Assembly: GCF_001439695.1 (NCBI RefSeq)
Contig: NZ_JYLL01000008.1
Span: forward strand, 62,001-126,000
DNA from: Pseudomonas veronii
Lineage (GTDB): Bacteria > Pseudomonadota > Gammaproteobacteria > Pseudomonadales > Pseudomonadaceae
DNA length: 64,000 bases
Direction: 5' to 3'
Both the position numbers and the translations under genes were made by a program. Positions 7,976-16,616 of this stretch are shown piece after piece. The first letter of the stretch is position 1, and every line of letters begins with the position of its first letter. The notes under the pieces were generated by a model. That model searched no databases. It was not told where the DNA came from and saw only the letters and a list, made by a program, of their open reading frames with translations.

Positions 7976-10684
7976 ATGGCTTCCAGCGTATTACCGAGCG
8001 TTTTCTTCGACCATCGTCGGCACACGCTCACTGTTTGCGATGTTGACGAGTCGCTCGACGTCCTGGCCTTCGAGGGCACAGAAGGCCTGAGCCAACCATT
8101 CAACTATGCTGTGGAATTCACCAGCACCGACGGCGACATTGCCGCTGAAAAGATGCTCGGCCAAAACGCCTGCTTCAGTCTGTACGGGGCGCCGCAGCCT
8201 CCGCCCTTTCGCGGCCTGAGCGTGCCCTCGAGCGAACCGCTGCGTGTCTTGCACGGCGTGGTTACCGGCTTCAAACGCCTGTCCGGCTCCGTTGATGAAG
8301 CCCGCTACGAAATCACTCTGCAACCGCGCCTGGCCCTGCTTGGGCGAGGCCGCCAGTTCCGCATTTATCAACACCAATCTGTCCCGCAGATCGTCGAAAG
8401 CATCCTGCGCAGCCGCCACGACTTTGAAGGCCAGGACTTCCTCTTCAAGCTGGTGCGCGAATACCCCAGGCGCGAGCAGGTCATGCAATATGGCGAAAGC
8501 GACCTGGCCTTTATCTCGCGCTTATTGGCCGATGTGGGCATCTGGTATCGCTTCACCCACGATGAGCGGTTGAACATCGACGTGGTGGAATTTCACGACG
8601 ACCAGCGTCATTACACGTTCGATGTCGAGCTGGCCTACCGTCCGCAATCCGGGCTCAGCAGCAGCGGAAAAGACAGCACGTGGGGCCTGCAATCGAGCCA
8701 CCACGTGGTGGAAAAACGCGTCAACATCCGCACCTACCATCACCACGTGGCCAACGCTCACCTGAATGGCGAGATCGACCAAACGCGTGGCGCCAGCGGT
8801 ACCTACGGCGAGGCTTATCACTACGCCGAAGCGTACACGGGGATGGGCGACCGATACGCCCATGACGAAGACCTGCAAAGCGAAAGTGGCTACTTCTATG
8901 CTCGCCTGCGTCACGAGCGTTACCTCAACGGCCAGACCCGACTCAGCGGCGTCAGCAGTAGCGCCGCCCTGGCGCCCGGCCAGGTCCTGAACATCTCCGG
9001 CGGCGCGCCGCAAGCCTTTGCTCCCGGCGCGGTGATCACGCAACTGACCACCCACGCCGCCCGCGATCGCAGTTTTGAAATCAACTTTGAAGCCATTCCC
9101 TACTCGGAAACCGTGTGCTTTCGCCCAGCACTGCCGCCAAAACCTCGGATCGCCGGCACCGTCCCGGCCCGCGTCACCAGCCCGCAGGAGCACGACCCCT
9201 ACGGCCACATCGACATCGAAGGCCGCTACAAGGTCAATTTCCTGTTCGACCGCGACACCTGGAAACCCGGCGAAGAAAGCCTCTGGCTGCGCCTGGCCAG
9301 GCCCTACGCCGGCGACACCCACGGCTTGCACCTGCCGTTGATCCCCAGCACCGAAGTGGCGATCGCCTTTGAACAAGGCGACCCCGACCGGCCCTACATC
9401 GCCCATGCCCTGCACGACAGCCAGCATCCTGACCATGTGACCTTGCGCAACTACAAACGCAACGTCTTGCGCACCCCCGCCAATAACAAATTGCGCATGG
9501 ACGACACGCGAGGGCAAGAACACGTGAAGCTCAGTACTGAGCACAGTGGTAAGAGCCAGCTCAACCTGGGGCATTTGGTTGATGCCAAGCGCCAACCGCG
9601 AGGCCAGGGCGCGGAGTTGCGGACCGATGGGCATGCCGCCATTCGTGCCGGCAGTGGGATCTTGATCAGTGCCGACGCACAACCCAAGGCTCAGGGACAC
9701 ATGCTGGAAATGAGCGCCGCGCTGGGCCGGTTGCAACAGGCGAGTGACCAGTTGGAAGGATTATCGACCGATGCCCAGGCCGCCAACGCAGATCCAGCGG
9801 ATGTGCAAGCGCAACTGAAATTGATGCGAGACCAGCTCGATCAACTCAAGGCCTCGGTCGTATTGCTCAGCGCCCCCCAAGGCGTTGCCGTAACCAGCGG
9901 CCAGCACCTGCAATTGGCCGCTCAGGACAACCTGATGATCAACGCCGGAGCCGAGGCGGATATCAGTGTGGTCAAGCGCCTGTTCATCGGCGTGGGACAA
10001 GGGGTAAGCCTGTTCGTGCGCAAGCTGGGCATCCAATTGATCGCCAACCAGGGCCCGGTAAAAATCCAGGCACAAAACGACGCGCTGCAACTGATGGCCC
10101 GCCATGGTTTGGAGATCATCAGCAGCGAAGATGAAATCCGTATCGTCGCGAAGCAGAAAATCACCCTGAATGCCGGCGGCAGCTACATCACCCTCGATGC
10201 GAGCAGCATCGAGTCAGGGACCCTGGGCGACTACCTGATCAAATCGGCGTACTTCGAAGCCCTCGGTCCAGCCAGCCAGAAAGCCGCAGATCCGGAGTAC
10301 CCACAAAGCCTGTTCAAACAAGCGTTGCGGTTCAACGTGCCGCAAACCCCCAATGCCCCTGATCAAGGCTGGGCAGGCATGCCCTACACGCTCTACGCCG
10401 ATGGTGCAGTGCTCAATCACGGCGTATTGGACAAGTCCGGGCAAGTGTCGATCGACCACGCGGTCGTGACGCAGCAGTACCGAATGGTGTTGGCCAACGG
10501 GGTGAGCTACCAGATCCCGGTGCCTACTGACTATCGCAATGCCGAACAAGCACACCTGGCCAATGGCGGCATGCACAACCACCTCTCGCGAGCCGACACC
10601 GAGGTGAGCCAACCCACATCGCACACGGATCACCGTGCCCTGTATGCCGCCGTGATCAATGACCAGGAAGGGAAAACTTCATGA
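7976..10684 (+). CDS. vgrG: Type VI secretion tip protein VgrG with C-terminal extension
   Basis: 902 residues; a basic VgrG is about 600-700. The N-terminal gp27/gp5-like part runs to about residue 500 (GHIDIEGRYKVNFLFDRDTW marks the OB-fold region). A DUF2345-type repetitive beta region follows (QDNLMINAGAEADISVVK to ITLNAGGSYITLDASSI, about 640-750). The last ~120 residues include a transthyretin-like segment near residues 790-840 (GMPYTLYADGAVLNHGVL). In other systems such extensions hold phospholipase cargo on the spike. Start ATG 7976 has AGGAG upstream. The stop overlaps the start of the phospholipase gene (ATGA), indicating coupled translation. No core T6SS genes are near, so this is an orphan vgrG island. 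Confidence 0.95.
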   Translation: MASSVLPSVFFDHRRHTLTVCDVDESLDVLAFEGTEGLSQPFNYAVEFTSTDGDIAAEKMLGQNACFSLYGAPQPPPFRGLSVPSSEPLRVLHGVVTGFKRLSGSVDEARYEITLQPRLALLGRGRQFRIYQHQSVPQIVESILRSRHDFEGQDFLFKLVREYPRREQVMQYGESDLAFISRLLADVGIWYRFTHDERLNIDVVEFHDDQRHYTFDVELAYRPQSGLSSSGKDSTWGLQSSHHVVEKRVNIRTYHHHVANAHLNGEIDQTRGASGTYGEAYHYAEAYTGMGDRYAHDEDLQSESGYFYARLRHERYLNGQTRLSGVSSSAALAPGQVLNISGGAPQAFAPGAVITQLTTHAARDRSFEINFEAIPYSETVCFRPALPPKPRIAGTVPARVTSPQEHDPYGHIDIEGRYKVNFLFDRDTWKPGEESLWLRLARPYAGDTHGLHLPLIPSTEVAIAFEQGDPDRPYIAHALHDSQHPDHVTLRNYKRNVLRTPANNKLRMDDTRGQEHVKLSTEHSGKSQLNLGHLVDAKRQPRGQGAELRTDGHAAIRAGSGILISADAQPKAQGHMLEMSAALGRLQQASDQLEGLSTDAQAANADPADVQAQLKLMRDQLDQLKASVVLLSAPQGVAVTSGQHLQLAAQDNLMINAGAEADISVVKRLFIGVGQGVSLFVRKLGIQLIANQGPVKIQAQNDALQLMARHGLEIISSEDEIRIVAKQKITLNAGGSYITLDASSIESGTLGDYLIKSAYFEALGPASQKAADPEYPQSLFKQALRFNVPQTPNAPDQGWAGMPYTLYADGAVLNHGVLDKSGQVSIDHAVVTQQYRMVLANGVSYQIPVPTDYRNAEQAHLANGGMHNHLSRADTEVSQPTSHTDHRALYAAVINDQEGKTS

Positions 10685-12588
10685 CTGAACCCGATATCGT
10701 CGCCCCCGTCGCCCTGCAACACACACAGCAGGTGACCTGCTCTGCGCCCTGGTACGTGCCGAACACCGAGTACCCTCCTGCGAAAGCCACCTATAAGCCG
10801 CTGATCAACGGTGAAGAAGCCTTCGAGGCCGTGCATCTGGCTATCGCCCAAGCCACTAAAACCATCGACATCATCTGCTGGGGGTTTCAACCGTCGATGT
10901 ACTTTATCCGCGATGGCAGTGCCCCAAGCATTGGCGAACTGCTGATGACCAAAGCCGGGAAAGGGATCGAGGTTCGGGTGCTCGGTTGGGAGATGCCGTT
11001 CAATGCTGCGGGCGCAGGGGGCGAGGCCAACCTTCCCGGTAAAGGACCGCTTCGTATCAAGGATCGGGCGATGCAGAGCTCCACCGCTGACCAATATACC
11101 GAAGATCGGAAATGGTTTTCCCGATGTGCATTCGCCGATCACTTAGCGCCCGCGATCCGAGTGGCTCGTAATGTGCCGGTGTTTGTCGGCCGCGGTTTCA
11201 GCATGTATGAACGGGCTGAAATTGCCTATCAGGCCAAATACAAAAGCCTCGACCCACAGCTCAGCCTCAGCACGTTGGGCGTGCTGGCCAGCACTGCGAC
11301 CCACCATCAGAAGACCGTCCTGATCGACTATGAACAGACAGACCGCGCCGTTGGTTTTGTCATGGGCCACAACATGCTCGACGAGTACTGGGACACCGAC
11401 AAGCACTCAGCACTGAACCGCACCGAGGGCAGCAAGCCTGCACCCAATCGCGGGCCGCGTGGCAACACACCACGCCAGGATATTTCCAGCCAGATCAGCG
11501 GGCCGATTCTAGAGCACCTGCACCATAACTTCGCCACTGCCTGGCGCAAGGAAACCGGTGAAGACCTGCTCGCATCGCGCAAAGCGATGGCGGTGGCCCC
11601 CCAACTGCAATGCGCCCCCGGCGTCACCCGCCAGCTGGCCCAAATCGTGCGTACCCAGGCACAAGACGGCAAGCGCGATATCGAAAAGATCTACCTGAAG
11701 GCGGTCAACAACGCGACCCAATTCATCTACATCGAGAACCAGTACTTTCGCTGGCCGCCATTGGCCGAGGCCATCAAAGCGGCGGCCGAAGTCCAAACCG
11801 GCGCTGGGCGTGATCCGGGTCTGCATGGAAACTTACACCTGTTTGTAATCACCAACGCCAGCCCAGACGGCGTGGGGCCGGGGAGCTTGAACACCCAGCG
11901 CATGCTCGAAAGCCTCGGACGCGGCGATACCATTCCTGAAATCACCAAGTTGCAGCGCATTGAACAGGCCAAAGCCCAAGCCAACGCGCAGACGCCGACC
12001 TTGGCTGAACTGCTTGAGCGACAAGCCTTGCTCACGTTGACCAGCCTGACCGACGCACTGGGGGGTGGCGAGATAAGCGATAAGGCCCGTGAAGCCCAAC
12101 GGGACGCCGCCAGAAACAATGCGTCTCGACAGATAGCTCTCAAAGCCCAGATCGCGGCGATTGAGCAAAGCACGCTTGAACCAGAGTCGCGCCCAGGCCT
12201 GAAAATCCACGTGTGCTCACTGGTCGCGCCTGATTCGCCGGCGGGGCAGCAGTGGATGCCGGTGTACATCCATTCCAAGCTGATGATCGTCAATGACGTG
12301 TTCACCACCCACGGCTCGGCGAATATCAACACGCGCAGCATGCAGGTGGATAGCGAGCTGAACATTGCGCATGAGTGGATGAGTGTGACGCGGGCGTTGC
12401 GGCGACGGTTGTGGGATCTGCATACGGATGGGAGGGGGGCGCAGGATGATCCGAAGGAGGCGTTCGATGCTTGGACGGGCATCATCAAAAAAAACAAAGA
12501 TCTACAGGCAGATAAGAAAACAGGAGTGCCCTGGGCCCCACTTGTCAAATTTCACTACGGCGAAAAGATCGTGAAGGACCTTGACTGA
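10681..12588 (+). CDS. Tle5-type phospholipase D, T6SS effector
   Basis: 635 residues with two HKD catalytic motifs: HQKTVLID (H209, K211, D216) and HSKLMIVND (H531, K533, D538). The second is followed by GSANINTRSMQVDSELNIA, typical of the superfamily. Known relatives PldA and PldB of P. aeruginosa are VgrG-delivered enzymes that attack phosphatidylethanolamine from the periplasmic side. This protein is shorter than both. There is no signal peptide, as expected for T6SS delivery. It starts inside the vgrG stop (ATGA) and its own stop overlaps the first immunity gene (TGATG), so the three are one translational unit. Confidence 0.92.
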   Translation: MTEPDIVAPVALQHTQQVTCSAPWYVPNTEYPPAKATYKPLINGEEAFEAVHLAIAQATKTIDIICWGFQPSMYFIRDGSAPSIGELLMTKAGKGIEVRVLGWEMPFNAAGAGGEANLPGKGPLRIKDRAMQSSTADQYTEDRKWFSRCAFADHLAPAIRVARNVPVFVGRGFSMYERAEIAYQAKYKSLDPQLSLSTLGVLASTATHHQKTVLIDYEQTDRAVGFVMGHNMLDEYWDTDKHSALNRTEGSKPAPNRGPRGNTPRQDISSQISGPILEHLHHNFATAWRKETGEDLLASRKAMAVAPQLQCAPGVTRQLAQIVRTQAQDGKRDIEKIYLKAVNNATQFIYIENQYFRWPPLAEAIKAAAEVQTGAGRDPGLHGNLHLFVITNASPDGVGPGSLNTQRMLESLGRGDTIPEITKLQRIEQAKAQANAQTPTLAELLERQALLTLTSLTDALGGGEISDKAREAQRDAARNNASRQIALKAQIAAIEQSTLEPESRPGLKIHVCSLVAPDSPAGQQWMPVYIHSKLMIVNDVFTTHGSANINTRSMQVDSELNIAHEWMSVTRALRRRLWDLHTDGRGAQDDPKEAFDAWTGIIKKNKDLQADKKTGVPWAPLVKFHYGEKIVKDLD

Positions 12589-13871
12589 TGTGCAGACTCC
12601 TATTGCTGACAAGCCTGCTGCTGGCTGCCTGCGATAACGGCAGCGCCCCTACTCACCCTACTCAGGACCCTGCCGTGAACCCACTGACCGAGATCAAAAC
12701 CAAGCTGGCCTTTACCTGTGTACACGAGCAAATTCCTTCGCCGTCCGCCGAGGCCGATGAGCTGTTCCAATACGCTCGCTGGCTCCAGAAAAACAACCTG
12801 CTCAAGCAGGATAAGGCGGTCGATCTGGAGATCGAACGGCTGTACCGTATTGCGTCCGAGAATGGCCATTACAAAGCCAACATCAACCTGCAAAACGGCA
12901 CCATGCGCGGCCACTTCACGCTCAGCGGTGCCGAACACCTGCGCCTGAGTCAGCAACTGATCGACGTGAACGTGGCAATGGGATATTACTTTATCGGCGT
13001 TTTCCTGAAGAACGGTTCTGCCGGACTGAAGCAGGATACGGCTATGTCATTGCGCTATTTTCGCAAGGCGGCCGATCAGGGCAGTGCCCACGCTCAGTAC
13101 TCTGTGGGTGACAAGCTGGCACCGAGCGACATGGCCCCAGAGGTCGCCCGCCAGATGCGCCGTTGCGCCGCCGAGCAGGGACATGGTGATGCGGCTTCCG
13201 ACCTGGGTGTCAATCTTCAAGGACTGGGCCAGTACCAGAGCGCACTTGAGGCATTCCAATTGGGAGTGGCTGCGGGAGATGACACCTCGGCATCTTTTTT
13301 GAGTAAAGGCTTCCTTGGTCCTCCTTCTACCGATGGACTGTACTACCTCGGCCAACAGAAAGACCTCGAACGTGCTGACCGCTATAAAAAAATCTGGAGC
13401 CTGCTAGCGGACTACTCCTACGCCAACCCCAAAGTCCCCGAAATCAACGATATCCTCCCCTTACCTCCCGCCAAACTCCCCACCTGGGACGGCAAACTGC
13501 AATGGCTGGAAGCACGCCTGGCCAACGTCCCACCAGAAAAGCCCAGCGAAGCGCTGATCCAGCAGTTGGCCAAAGCCAAACTCCTTGAACCTGCAACCGG
13601 CAGACCCACACCCGACTCCCCCGCGTTCATCAAGGCCAGCTACCCCGAACCGACCTGCACCAGCGGCCAGGCCTGCCCCCAGACTGGCTATTGGCGGGCA
13701 TTCAGCCTGAGTCGCGATGTTTATGCGCGGCTCAGCGATGGCGTGATCCGCCGTTTCGAGAAGAACGAGATCATGCCCACCCTGCAGGTTGAGAGTCACA
13801 AGCCGCGTTTTTTGCTGCCCGACATCATCACAGTCAATGAGGAAAGCATCGAATGGCGGCTGTTGGGGTGA
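12588..13871 (+). CDS. Sel1-like immunity lipoprotein, copy 1 (Tli5 type)
   Basis: 427 residues. A lipoprotein signal ends in LLAAC (Cys15), followed by Asp at +2. Sel1/TPR-like helical pairs are visible around residues 150-250 (AMSLRYFRKAADQGSAHAQY and following). In P. aeruginosa the PldB effector is followed by immunity genes (PA5086-PA5088) of Sel1-like type; the layout here matches. Presumed role: periplasmic, membrane-anchored inhibitor of the adjacent phospholipase. Its ATG overlaps the effector stop (TGATG). The last ~130 residues are almost identical to copy 2, the middle is less so. Confidence 0.88.
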   Translation: MCRLLLLTSLLLAACDNGSAPTHPTQDPAVNPLTEIKTKLAFTCVHEQIPSPSAEADELFQYARWLQKNNLLKQDKAVDLEIERLYRIASENGHYKANINLQNGTMRGHFTLSGAEHLRLSQQLIDVNVAMGYYFIGVFLKNGSAGLKQDTAMSLRYFRKAADQGSAHAQYSVGDKLAPSDMAPEVARQMRRCAAEQGHGDAASDLGVNLQGLGQYQSALEAFQLGVAAGDDTSASFLSKGFLGPPSTDGLYYLGQQKDLERADRYKKIWSLLADYSYANPKVPEINDILPLPPAKLPTWDGKLQWLEARLANVPPEKPSEALIQQLAKAKLLEPATGRPTPDSPAFIKASYPEPTCTSGQACPQTGYWRAFSLSRDVYARLSDGVIRRFEKNEIMPTLQVESHKPRFLLPDIITVNEESIEWRLLG

Positions 13872-13970
13872 AGCATCTTTCGCGTCGGCGACAAGACAAC
13901 CGGCGGCGGTACGGCTCTATCGGTCGCGTCGACATTATTAGGGTGGAAAGATCGTGAAGGAACTCGATTG
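13872..13970 (+). pseudogene. PAAR-start and effector-tail fossil between immunity copies 1 and 2
   Basis: The 99-base spacer encodes, in frame with the next gene, IFRVGDKTTGGGTALSV, which reads like the first strand and turn of a PAAR protein. Its last ~27 bases in another frame encode KIVKELD then stop, matching the phospholipase C-terminus KIVKDLD and keeping the TGATG junction. It looks like the two ends of a lost PAAR-effector gene pair joined by deletion. Confidence 0.7.
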
Positions 13971-15254
13971 ATGCGCCAATTGCTTCTGCTATCAAGCCTG
14001 CTGTTGGCCGCCTGTAATAACGGCGATGCCCTTACTGACCTGAACCAGGACCTTCCCATGAACCCGATCGCCGAGGCTAAGGAAAAACTGACCTTTACCT
14101 GCGTACACGAGACTATTCCCCAACCGTCGGCCGGAGCCGACGTTCTATTCCAGTACGCCCGCTGGTTGCAGAAAAATAACCAGCTCAAGCAGGACGAGAC
14201 CGTTGATGCCGAGATCGAGCGCCTGTACCGGATTGCTGCCGAGAATGGCCATTACAAAGCCAACATCAACCTGCAAAACGGCACCATGCGCGGCCACTTC
14301 ACGCTCAGTGGCGACGAACACCTGCGCCTGAGTCAGCAACTGATCGACGTGAATGTGGCGACGGGGTACTACTTTATCGGCCTCTTTCTGAAAAGCGGCT
14401 CGGCTGGGCTGAAGCAGGATACGGCCATGTCATTGCGTTACTTTCGTAAGGCCGCCGATCAGGGCAGCGCGCAAGCCCAATACGAAGTGGGGGACATACT
14501 GGCGCCGATTGACATCGCGCCGGACGTTGCTCGGCAAATGCGCCGCTGTGCAGCAGAACAGGGCAATGGTAAGGCCGCTGGCGCTCTGGGCGTAAACCTT
14601 CAAAGCAATGATCAGTACCAGGAGGCACTTGAGGCATTTCAATTGGGCGTGATGGCGGGTGATGAAACCTCTGCGGGTTGGTTGGAAGATGGCTTCCGTG
14701 GTCCTCCTCCCTCCGATAAATTGGACTACCTCGGCCAGCAGGAGGACCTTGAGCGCGCCGAGCGCTATGAAAAAATCTGGCGAATTCTCGCAAACTACTC
14801 CTACGCCAACCCCAAAGTCCCCGAAATCAACGACATCCTCCCCTTACCTCCCGCCAAACTCCCCACCTGGGACGGCAAACTGCAATGGCTGGAAGCACGC
14901 CTGGCTAATGTTCCGCCAAAAAAGCCCAGCGAAGCGCTGATCCAGCAGTTGGCCAAAGCCAAACTCCTTGAACCTGCAACCGGCAGACCCACGCCCGACT
15001 CCCCCGCGTTCATCAAGGCCAGCTACCCCGAACCGACCTGTTCCAGCGGCCAGGCCTGCCCCCAGACTGGCTATTGGCGGGCATTCAGCCTGAGTCGCGA
15101 TGTTTACGCGCGGTTCAACGATGGCGTGATCCGCCGTTTCGAGAAGAACGAGATCATGCCCACCCTGCAGGTTGAGAGTCACAAGCCGCGTTTTTTGCTG
15201 CCCGACATCATAACGGTCAATGAGGAAAGCATCGAATGGCGGCTGTTGGGGTGA
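13971..15254 (+). CDS. Sel1-like immunity lipoprotein, copy 2
   Basis: 427 residues, lipobox LLAAC with Asn at +2. The first ~145 residues are nearly those of copy 3, and the C-terminal ~150 nearly those of copy 1. The central Sel1-like region (residues ~165-260) is most divergent, consistent with specificity for a different effector variant. Start ATG 13971 is preceded by GAAGGAA. A lone TTG just upstream is not needed. It probably protects against a related phospholipase from competing strains, or acts with copy 1; inhibition itself is inferred from context. Confidence 0.85.
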   Translation: MRQLLLLSSLLLAACNNGDALTDLNQDLPMNPIAEAKEKLTFTCVHETIPQPSAGADVLFQYARWLQKNNQLKQDETVDAEIERLYRIAAENGHYKANINLQNGTMRGHFTLSGDEHLRLSQQLIDVNVATGYYFIGLFLKSGSAGLKQDTAMSLRYFRKAADQGSAQAQYEVGDILAPIDIAPDVARQMRRCAAEQGNGKAAGALGVNLQSNDQYQEALEAFQLGVMAGDETSAGWLEDGFRGPPPSDKLDYLGQQEDLERAERYEKIWRILANYSYANPKVPEINDILPLPPAKLPTWDGKLQWLEARLANVPPKKPSEALIQQLAKAKLLEPATGRPTPDSPAFIKASYPEPTCSSGQACPQTGYWRAFSLSRDVYARFNDGVIRRFEKNEIMPTLQVESHKPRFLLPDIITVNEESIEWRLLG

Positions 15255-15362
15255 GGCATGCAAGGCATCTTTCGCGTCGGCGACAAGACAACCGGCGGCG
15301 GTACGGCTCTATCAGTCGCGTCGACATTATTAGGGTGGAAAGACCGTGAAGGAACTCGATTG
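15255..15362 (+). pseudogene. PAAR-start and effector-tail fossil between immunity copies 2 and 3
   Basis: Near-identical to the preceding spacer but retains an ATG at 15258, giving MQGIFRVGDKTTGGGTALS, a plausible PAAR N-terminus. It ends with codons for KTVKELD and stop in a second frame, then TGATG. Nine bases (including the PAAR ATG) are missing from the other spacer. Confidence 0.7.
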
Positions 15363-16463
15363 ATGCGCCGATTGCTTCTGCTATCAAGCCTGCTGTTGGC
15401 CGCCTGTAATAACGGCGATGCCCTTACTGACCTGAACCAGGACCTTCCCATGAACCCGATCGCCGAGGCTAAGGAAAAACTGACCTTTACCTGCGTACAC
15501 GAGACCATTCCCCAACCGTCGGCCGGAACCGACGTTCTATTCCAGTACGCCCGCTGGTTGCAGAAAAATAACCAGCTAAAGCAGGACGAGACCGTTGATG
15601 CCGAGATTGAACGACTGTATCGAATTGCCGCTGAGAACGGTCACTACAAGGCCAATATCAACTTGCAGAACGGGACCATGCGTGGAAAGTTCAAGCTCAG
15701 AGGGGATGAGCATCTGCGCCTGAGCCAGCAACTGATCGACGCGAATGTGGCGACGGGGTACTACTTTATCGGCCTCTTTCTGAAAAGCGGTTCGGCTGGG
15801 CTAAAACAAGACCCGGAAATGGCTCTGCGCTACTTCCGCAAGGCTTCTGATCAGGGGAGTGCCCTGGCCCAAGCCTTTGTAGGCGACAAGCTGGCACCCA
15901 TTAATATCGCCCCTGACATTGCTCGACAAATGCGGCGCTGTGCCGCTGAGCAGGGGCACGGTGATGCAGCTGGCGCCCTCGGCATCAACCTAAAAAATAT
16001 GGGGCTCTTCCAGCAGGCACTCGAAGTGTTACAGATGGGGGTGGCTGCCGGCGACGAAAGTTCGGCCTCTCGTTTGGGCAAAGGCTTTCGTGGCCCTCAG
16101 CCTGATGACCAGTTGTACTACATTGGTCAACAGGAAGACTTGGAGCGCGCCGAACGCTATGAAAAAATCTGGCGAATTCTCGCAAACTACTCCTATGCCG
16201 CCCCCAAAGTCCCCGAAATCAACGACATCCTCCCCCTACCCCCCGCCAAACTCCCCGCCTGGGACGGCAAACTGCAATGGCTGGAAGCACGCCTGGCCAA
16301 CGTCCCACCAGAAAAGCCCAGCGAAGCACTGATCCAGCAATTGGCCAAAGCCAAACTTCTTGAACCGACAACCGGCAGACCCGCGGCCGTTAAGCCGCGT
16401 TTTTTGCCGCCCGACATCATCACAGTCAATGAGCAAAACATCGAATGGCGGCTGTTGGGATGA
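15363..16463 (+). CDS. Sel1-like immunity lipoprotein, copy 3, internally deleted
   Basis: 366 residues, same lipoprotein signal as copy 2 (LLAAC, then Asn). Relative to copies 1 and 2 an in-frame loss removes 64 residues after GRP near the C-terminus, replaced by Ala-Ala-Val, after which the common ending (KPRFLPPDIITVNEQNIEWRLLG-like) resumes. The Sel1-like centre is again distinct. The lost block contains the cysteine pair of the CTSGQACPQTGYW region, so stability or function may differ. An in-frame upstream ATG at 15258 would add the PAAR fossil and bury the signal peptide, so the internal ATG after GAAGGAA is preferred. Confidence 0.82.
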   Translation: MRRLLLLSSLLLAACNNGDALTDLNQDLPMNPIAEAKEKLTFTCVHETIPQPSAGTDVLFQYARWLQKNNQLKQDETVDAEIERLYRIAAENGHYKANINLQNGTMRGKFKLRGDEHLRLSQQLIDANVATGYYFIGLFLKSGSAGLKQDPEMALRYFRKASDQGSALAQAFVGDKLAPINIAPDIARQMRRCAAEQGHGDAAGALGINLKNMGLFQQALEVLQMGVAAGDESSASRLGKGFRGPQPDDQLYYIGQQEDLERAERYEKIWRILANYSYAAPKVPEINDILPLPPAKLPAWDGKLQWLEARLANVPPEKPSEALIQQLAKAKLLEPTTGRPAAVKPRFLPPDIITVNEQNIEWRLLG

Positions 16464-16616
16464 GGTTCCATGCCTCGAATCAACTAAGGGCACCCGCCCA
16501 CACTTGAGCCAGGTACCGGGAGAATGGGCGCGCCGCGCCTCAAACGCTCATTTTCTGCGTAAGGCTGCCGATAGCCTGTCATCACCCTGACAAGCGGCGA
16601 CGCCCTGCGGGAATCA

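Noticed and set aside
15258..15362. Real in-frame N-terminal PAAR extension of immunity copy 3
   Set aside because: It would place the lipoprotein signal internally; a good ribosome site precedes the inner ATG, and copy 2 lacks the outer ATG.
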